Source: Lactifluus volemus
Lineage: Eukaryota; Basidiomycota; Agaricomycetes; Russulales; Russulaceae
Direction of reading: 5' to 3'
Assembly (NCBI GenBank): GCA_022376515.1
Contig: WTXI01000005.1
Span: forward strand, 744,001 to 808,000
DNA: 64,000 bases
Every line of letters starts with the position of its first letter. The stretch's first letter is position 1. Both the position numbers and the translations under genes were made by a program. The notes below the pieces were generated by a model that ran no database searches, was not told the DNA's origin, and saw only the letters and a list, made by a program, of their open reading frames with translations. Shown here piece after piece: positions 58,101 through 64,000 of the stretch.

Positions 58101-59410
58101 ACTCGACAAGGAGCTCGTCCAGCTCATCCAAACCGCCTGCAAGAATGACAAGCTGCCTCGGGTACTCGAACTCACCCTTTTGTTGCACCACACATCGTCG
58201 TTCGACATGGCAATGAAGGTTGCCGCGTTTTACCGCCTCGTCGGACTGCAAGAGAAAATCCAGGCGCTCAAAGACGACCGCATCGCCCGCGGCAGGCCGC
58301 AAAAGCGGGACTGGACGCGCGACTACGACCCCATGTTACCCACGCGTCTCCCGCCAGCCGACATCCCACGCGGGGGGGAGCCGAAGGTGTTCCAGAACTT
58401 TGGCCCGCCTGTGCCCGTGCATCGGCCCGGGCTCGCGCGCGCGACCCCGAGTTTGCCCCCACCTCCAAAGGACGACGTGTGGAATGAGGATTATGCTGTG
58501 ACGGCAGCAGTGCCTGGTGAAAGTAAGCGCAAGCGGGCGGACGACGACAGCATCGCGTACGGAGATGCCGAACAGCCAGACAGTATCAAGCGACGTGTGG
58601 TGGAGGACGATGAGTATGCTTTGCCACTGCCGTCAAAACCAAGTGCGCACGTTTTGTTCCTCCTCTTCTTCCCACAATCGTATCTCTCTGTTGCCTACTC
58701 CTGCTCACGTCATTCTTCTTCCAATGCATTTGCATGAAAAACAGAGACCAACCCATTCGCAAAGAAGCCCGGCGGAGCAGCGGATGGTTCACGGAATCCG
58801 TTCGGGCGAGATCATCCGGACAACAAGTCATTACACAAGAGCGAGAGTTTCTTTGATAAAGCCGAAGCTGCCGAAACGGGCAAGTGGAAAGGTTGGTTTG
58901 TTTTCTTTCCCGAGAGATGCACGGGTAGGCACCGCGCGATGTTGACTGTATGTTGTTTGCCTGTCGGGCTGCAGGTGTGGTGAACGGACGGGGACAGAAA
59001 AAGGACAACACGAAGCAGACAACGTTGTTCGGCTTGCCCGCAGTATCCGCACCAGAGAAGCCAGAGAAGCGCGCGGCCCGCAAAAAGAATGGAGCGGTCG
59101 TTCCATGCGAGGGCAGTCGCCTTGCCTCACCCGAATCCCGGGAATCACAGGACGTTGAGATGGCGGAAGAGTGCCAAGGTGCGGGTGTCCCAACTTCGCA
59201 AACGGTGACAGCAGTAGACTCGCAACAAGAGTCGCAGGCGACCGAAATGATTACTACACAAGTTAAGGGCACGAGTCACTTCCATTTGGGCACTGCAAAG
59301 CTGAACGCAACTCATTTTTTCAGGAGGATGGCAGTCCGGAACCGATTGACTGGCCTCCATCGCCACCACAGATAGGACAAAACCTTGCGGACGAAGTATC
59401 TGCTAATTGA
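55156..59410 (+). CDS. CTF4: CTF4/MCL1/AND-1 replisome adaptor, one frameshift
   Basis: Ctf4 is a homotrimeric hub that ties the CMG helicase to DNA polymerase alpha and to cohesion factors. Exon 1 (55156-55232) reads [22 protein letters not shown]40 blades follow ([85 protein letters not shown]). The central SepB-type propeller then contains [38 protein letters not shown] and [20 protein letters not shown]. Next is the helical C-terminus ([40 protein letters not shown]). After a basic linker comes [11 protein letters not shown], a PIP-like motif. About 15 short introns keep phase. One G is missing at 56691-56694 between MLKG and [10 protein letters not shown]. Otherwise complete; the stop is at 59408-59410. 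Confidence 0.92.
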
Positions 59411-59520
59411 GTGTTGTACTATCACAGACTGTTTTGTTTTATCATGTTCCGTTAACTCAGCGCACAATTTGTCACGTATTTTATACTTTGGTCTTAGGTC
59501 AGTATCCAGAAAACATGATA
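59411..59520. terminator. convergent 3' ends of CTF4 and the mitochondrial methyltransferase gene
   Basis: Only about 110 bp separate the two stop codons, so both transcripts must end in this AT-rich stretch or overlap. Confidence 0.4.
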
Positions 59521-61138
59521 CTACGACTGATCCCGGTTGTAATTTATGAATGAGTCTATGTTCAAGTCCTGTGCAGGCGAGGCCAAGAAATCAACAATGA
59601 CTCCGTCTCAGGGTGATAGGAAAATGGCATACCTCCGGAGCAAATGGCCACGCATCGAACGCACGTGCAATGAGAGCCCAATCAGAGAGTGTCAAGTGTC
59701 CTATCTTTGTGCGAATGTCGACGCGCTCCTCTGGGGGGAGCTCTTTGTCCGTGAGCACATCGAGGAGTACCTGTGCACCAGGGGCGAGTAAGCCTATTGC
59801 CTTACATAATGGGGTCGACCTGAGGACAAATAATCGACGAAGAATAAAGTCCCACTGGTCCATCTTGCCCTTCTCTATCACCTAAACTCCCAATAAGTGG
59901 GTTCAACAACGGCCATTGTACATGACAAACCTGTTCAGCATGTGGCAAGACATTTACAGCGAGAAACGGGTTCCCGCGGCGCCTGTTTTGTGGCCGGAAA
60001 ACAGCTTGTCCGACGGGAAGAGCAGCAGGATGAAAGTGATCGAAATAGGAGAGCTTCTCAGGTGGGAGAGAGAGAAAGAACTGGGAGGCCGCCTCTGCCG
60101 TTACACTTAATTTACATCGATCACTGCTTTTCGGTGGTGCGGAGGACCTCTGGAGTGTGTGAGGGGGAACAAAAGCGGTCGAAAAAGAAACAATGCCTAC
60201 CCGCCAAACCCAGTCAGTGAGTATGAAACTCATGGGGACACGGCCGTATTTGAACAACCAGGATTTTTCTGGTATGCAGCGGAAGAGTTGAGCCACGAAT
60301 TGTTCACCAGGCGTGTTCTGAGGTATATGAGTGACAAAGTGCAACTCGGGGTGTACTATAAATGTGCAAGAGTGTTCGTCTTCTCAACGTCAAGACATGG
60401 ATGCACATACAGGTGTTCCATGGGGCGATATCAACATCGAGGTCCCCAGTTTCTAACAAATGAGAATACGTGTCCCAGTTGAAACCACTCCGAGGCACAA
60501 CTCTAACACGAGGGTCCGCATGAGCAAGTGGCTGGGATACAACCCATCAACGATAAGGAGTCATAAGGAGACCAAAACATACGCGAAGATACTCGAGGTA
60601 AGGCCCATAATCTTCAAGGATAATCAATTTTTGTAATTGAGATGGCGGAAGGGTCAGAAAAGCCCTGGAGAGTGCACCTGGTCCTGAATTTGCTGTAAGA
60701 AAAAGGTTACTCCAGCATGGGAAACCACGCACCTGGAAATGCCTCGATGATAACTTTGGGGTTTCCGGTCGAAGTTTTCTTTGAGGTTATGAAACTATGT
60801 GCTACGCGTATGGCGGACGCAGGGTCACGAATAGTTATTCGATCGCGCACGACGGGCGAAGAACTTGGAAAGTGGGAAAGCCAATCCCCTATAGGCGGTA
60901 GGGCAGGAAGACGAGAATATTGACTTAGTAACGCAGCAAGTTGAGGATCTTCTACTAAGGGTGGTGTAGTGGGTGCGACGATGTCCGCGGCGTGTTCTGG
61001 CGCGTCGCTAGAAGATTTTGGAGATCGTCTCCGCCTTTTCTTGACCCCATTAGAAGTAGATACAAAGTTACGTGTATAAATGAACGGGAGCCCACGAGTG
61101 CGTAGGTGTATGTTGTAGGTTCTCAACGAAGAAAGCAT
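59521..61138 (-). CDS. mitochondrial TFB/KsgA-type rRNA adenine dimethyltransferase-like protein
   Basis: MLSSLRTYNIHLRTRGLPFI (ATG 61138) looks like a mitochondrial targeting sequence; an earlier in-frame ATG at 61189 is less likely. After a basic, Pro-rich linker the SAM-binding motif I appears as KVIIEAFPGPGALSRAF, spanning an intron, then LIILEDYGPYLEYLR and GDLDVDIAPWN. The catalytic and RNA-binding part follows: HFVTHIPQNTPGEQFVAQLF, KYGRVPMSFILTDWVWR, FLAVNVLPHAEQ and QWDFILRRLFVLRSTPLCKA. A C-terminal helical end (LTLSDWALIARAFDAWPFAP) and a last exon (DLNIDSFINYNRDQS) finish it. The family includes the yeast mitochondrial transcription factor Mtf1 and mtTFB proteins. The usual catalytic N-L/I-P-Y box is not seen, and the sequence fits a transcription-factor-like member. 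All junctions keep phase. Confidence 0.8.
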
Positions 61139-61246
61139 GAGACACGTGCCTAACACTCTGGTGACGCCTGATTTGACCACCTTGACCATCGCGCTTTGCT
61201 GTTGCCAACAATAACCGTTCAGCGCTGTTCAGCAAGCGGGCGTTAA
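61139..61246. promoter_or_regulatory. short divergent promoter region
   Basis: About 108 bp between the start codons of the mitochondrial TFB-like gene (minus) and BTN1 (plus). No TATA element is visible. Confidence 0.45.
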
Positions 61247-63341
61247 ATGCCCATAGAATCAGAACAGTTCGAGCTTCATACTTTCTCCACGCGTGATAAC
61301 ATGGTTTCCGAAACGCGATTAACACACGAGCGTCCTGAGCAAGATGTGGATGATGTTTTGCTCTCAGAAGGAGAGAATGATAAGAATGCTGAGATACTCC
61401 GTGAGTACTCTTATTCGTCTGTTTGTGCTCGCAGGGCTGAGTGGTCGATGGTCCGTCTATCGAGCATCTTCTCCCTTCCCTCCTGCTGGATTCCTCCCTG
61501 GTCCGAGTCATCGAAGCACCATTTTTCTGGGAAGACTGCGGGGGTGGGCTCCGTGTTTCCCTTCATCTCTGTCTCTTTGTGAACCTTCCTGATAATGTAT
61601 GTTCTTAGGGCAGCAAAGGAACCTCTTCCGCCTTAGCGTCTCCTTCTTTCTATTCGGCTTGATCAATAATGGTGTGTTTAGACTGCCCCTACCAGTAACC
61701 GTTCTCATGATTCTGTAGTATTATATGTTATCATTCTCTCGGCCGCTCTTGATCTCGTGCCTCCATCCACCCCTAAAGGCATCATCGCGTTTTGGAACAT
61801 CACTCCATCTGTCATCGCGAAATTTGGCTGGCCGTACATTCTCAAGGGTAGAATACGCTATGTACGGCGCCTCGTTGGTTGTTGCTTCCTCAGTGTTACA
61901 GGGATGATTGTAAGTTACGGTCTGCATCCGTGTCTGTGTGTAGCCGACTCCTTCAGGTTGTCGCCGCCTCAGAAGGGCTTTCCCCGCGCTTGTTTGGCAT
62001 AGGTTGCGCGTCGCTAGCGTCCGGTGAGCCCATCTTTACTACGTCAGCCAGCCAGTCCTAATCAGCAAGAAGGCCTCGGAGAACTGACGTTCCTACAGCT
62101 GTCGACAACATTTCATCCTCCCTCGGTGGCGGGACGCGGCGTCGGGTGAGTTATCACCGCTTGATGTATACTCCTAACTAAAGTAACTAGCTACTTTGCA
62201 TCTGGAACAGGCGCCGCAGGACTTGTAGGCGCTTTTCTCTGGTGGGAGATGCGGGGTCTGGGTGTGCGGCTTGGCGTTGGCCTATCTTCAGTACGCCTGA
62301 TTTTCTTCATGTATTTAGTTAATAAACAAGCCGCGTATCAGGTCCTACCCTTTCTCATCCCACTGACCTACTTCTTGCTCCTCCCGCGACCTGATTTATT
62401 CTCCACCCTCGTACTCCCCGACGTCGAGGACGCCGCTCCGCCTCTGTCAGAGTACACTCAATTACCTGTATCTGAGGAAGATGCGGAAGAAGCAGTGGCC
62501 GAGACTGCACAGCTGAAGGCGAAAGCACTGAGCATCAAGGAAAAGTGGGAAATACTCAAGCCAATGTTTCCGCGGTACATGCTCCCGCTATGTAAGCCCC
62601 CTTTGATCTAAGAGGGAGCCTAGTACTCACGGTATGGATTGCGTAGTCTTTGTATACCTGGTAAGCTTCTCATGTACTCTATCCCGCTGAATGCAATGCT
62701 CACTTCGCGAAGTTTGAATATACAATCAACCAAGGCGTTGCACCTACACTTGTTTACCCTGTTCCTACACTAGAATCATCTCCAGTATTCGGCCACATCA
62801 TTCATTCCATCCGGGACTACTACCCCCTTTGGCAGGTGCGTCTATTGCGTTCTTGCTTGCCTCTCATAATTCATCTTTGATTAGCTCGTATATCAAAGTA
62901 CTGTATTTCTTTCTCGCTCATCTCTCCCCCTTGGTCTACCGGCTCTTCCAACACATGCAATTCCAATACCCTCCATCATCCAAGGATTCCTTTTGATTAT
63001 ACTAGCATCGGAATCAGCGCTGGGATATTTTCCCGAATCACTGGCTACGGGTATCGTCTTTCTCCTCATAAGCCTCGAGGGAATATGCGGGGGTCTTTCT
63101 TAGTAAGCACCGTATTCACCCTCTCTAGAGGGCTGTAGAGCTCACTTGTGATAGCGTGAATGCGTATTTCCGTGCGGGACAAGAACCCGCAGAGCCCCAC
63201 GAACGAGCGTTCAAGATGGGAGCGATCGGGTTGGCCGACTCGCTAGGCATTCTCGCCGCATCTCTTGTAGCGATGCCGACAGAGATCGTGCTTTGCCGAG
63301 CCCAGGTGGCACGAGGGCAGTCGCTCTGCAGAGAGTTATAA
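61247..63341 (+). CDS. BTN1: BTN1/CLN3 (battenin) vacuolar membrane protein
   Basis: Battenin is a multi-pass lysosomal/vacuolar membrane protein linked to pH and basic amino-acid homeostasis. The start is MPIESEQFELHTFSTRDN (ATG 61247). The membrane part reads RLSVSFFLFGLINNV, YVIILSAALDLVP, KFGWPYILKGRIRY and RLFGIGCASLAS. It continues with GLGELTFLQLSTTF, YFASGTGAAGLVGAFLWWE and LPFLIPLTYFLLLPRPDL. Later parts are EYTINQGVAPTLVYP, GFLLIILASESALGYFPE and LEGICGGLSYVNAYF. It ends in the family signature LADSLGILAASLVAMPTEIV and LCRAQVARGQSLCREL. Most introns are phased, including a 14-nt micro-exon (62647-62660) that supplies FVYL. The join between exon 1 (ending NAEIL) and RQQRNLFRL could not be fixed; a base may be missing in the G run near 61550. 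Confidence 0.9.
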
Positions 63342-64000
63342 GCTGTACCGGCACAACTACAGAGGTTTCGTGCCTACAGCTTGCTATCCGAAGGATACCA
63401 ATCCCAGGAGTTGCTCTCCCAAATCTCGCGCAACATCAAGCTTTCGCGTCCTTCCTTATATCGCTATTCATGTTCCTCTGGTGAGGCCACCGTCTCAACT
63501 CTGTGGCATGAAGGAGTTATGGTGTTGAACTTGAGAGCTCCCAAGGAGTCTTGCTGGATTATCCCACTTTTTTTTTTTTTGCAATTGATAGAGTATGGAT
63601 TGGTTATGGTGCTCATGTATATCGTCATAATATATATATCGAACCTACTAAATTGAAGCCAAGTTGAAACCGGGGTGCATCCCAAGTGCACCTTATCAAC
63701 GTAAAGATGGCAACCGCTCGCTCTAACGCAGTTTTCTCCCTCCCGAATGATGGGATTTCCCAACTACCACGGAAATAGAGTGAGACCTGTGTCCCTGTGT
63801 CACAAGAAAAGCTGTTGGCCACTCGGGACAGCTGGGCAGATGAATGCACCCAAGTGTGCCTTCTTTAACCTTGGGTACTTTTCTGGAACCACTGGGTATT
63901 ATAATAAGTATCTTATAAAGGCAAATAACAAAGCGTTCCACCCCAGTTGAATATTAGTTGGATGGAGTTCCCATGAAGCGTACTTTTCTCGAGACAGAAT
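63342..64000. other. window end, no gene recognised
   Basis: Contains an A/T-rich stretch with ATATATAT near 63630 and a TATAAAGG at about 63915 preceded by AT-rich sequence. It could be a promoter or part of a transposon LTR running out of the window, but no terminal motif is visible. Confidence 0.4.

Noticed and set aside
63650..64000. Possible LTR fragment with a TATA box at the window end
   Set aside because: No TG...CA ends, primer-binding site or matching second copy inside the window.

Overview
The window looks like nuclear DNA of a basidiomycete fungus, most likely an Agaricomycete. Genes sit close together on both strands and are cut by many introns of about 45-95 nt with GT(A/G)NGT donors. 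The recognisable proteins are fungal or pan-eukaryotic: polyubiquitin, CTF4/MCL1, PP5, BZW/5MP, NOL12, BTN1/CLN3, FAM72, a PCL-type cyclin, a Zn(II)2Cys6 regulator and a basidiomycete-type GH23 lysozyme-like protein. No bacterial operon, CRISPR array, rRNA or convincing tRNA was seen.

Layout. 0-9.4 kb: a broken PD-(D/E)XK-like gene, a lactonase-type beta-propeller gene, a long imperfect hairpin (4096-4197), a conserved hypothetical gene, and a divergent pair (FAM72 homologue and metallo-beta-lactamase). 10-16.8 kb: an intact four-unit polyubiquitin gene, then a strongly diverged four-unit ubiquitin-like paralogue, a small minisatellite, an intact NOL12 gene, an ankyrin relic and a truncated second copy of NOL12. 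17.5-21.7 kb: PP5 and a GH23 gene. 21.7-26.5 kb: almost nothing that looks coding. 26.6-34.9 kb: PCL-like cyclin, BZW/5MP, Zn2Cys6 transcription factor. 35.6-50 kb: four tandem segmental duplications, each with one seven-transmembrane receptor-like gene; a caspase-like relic lies in the first. 50-55 kb: a small basic protein, a possible Ulp1-like protein and a Ser/Pro-rich partner. 55-63.3 kb: CTF4, a mitochondrial TFB/KsgA-type methyltransferase and BTN1.

There are two themes. The first is repeated local duplication followed by divergence or decay: polyubiquitin, NOL12 and the receptor array. The second is many single-base frameshifts in otherwise well-conserved genes. These are mostly apparent one-base losses in short homopolymers, and they look at least as much like consensus errors as like true pseudogenes. 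Splice junctions were read by eye from frame and phase continuity. Family names come from recognising conserved motifs, not from a database search.
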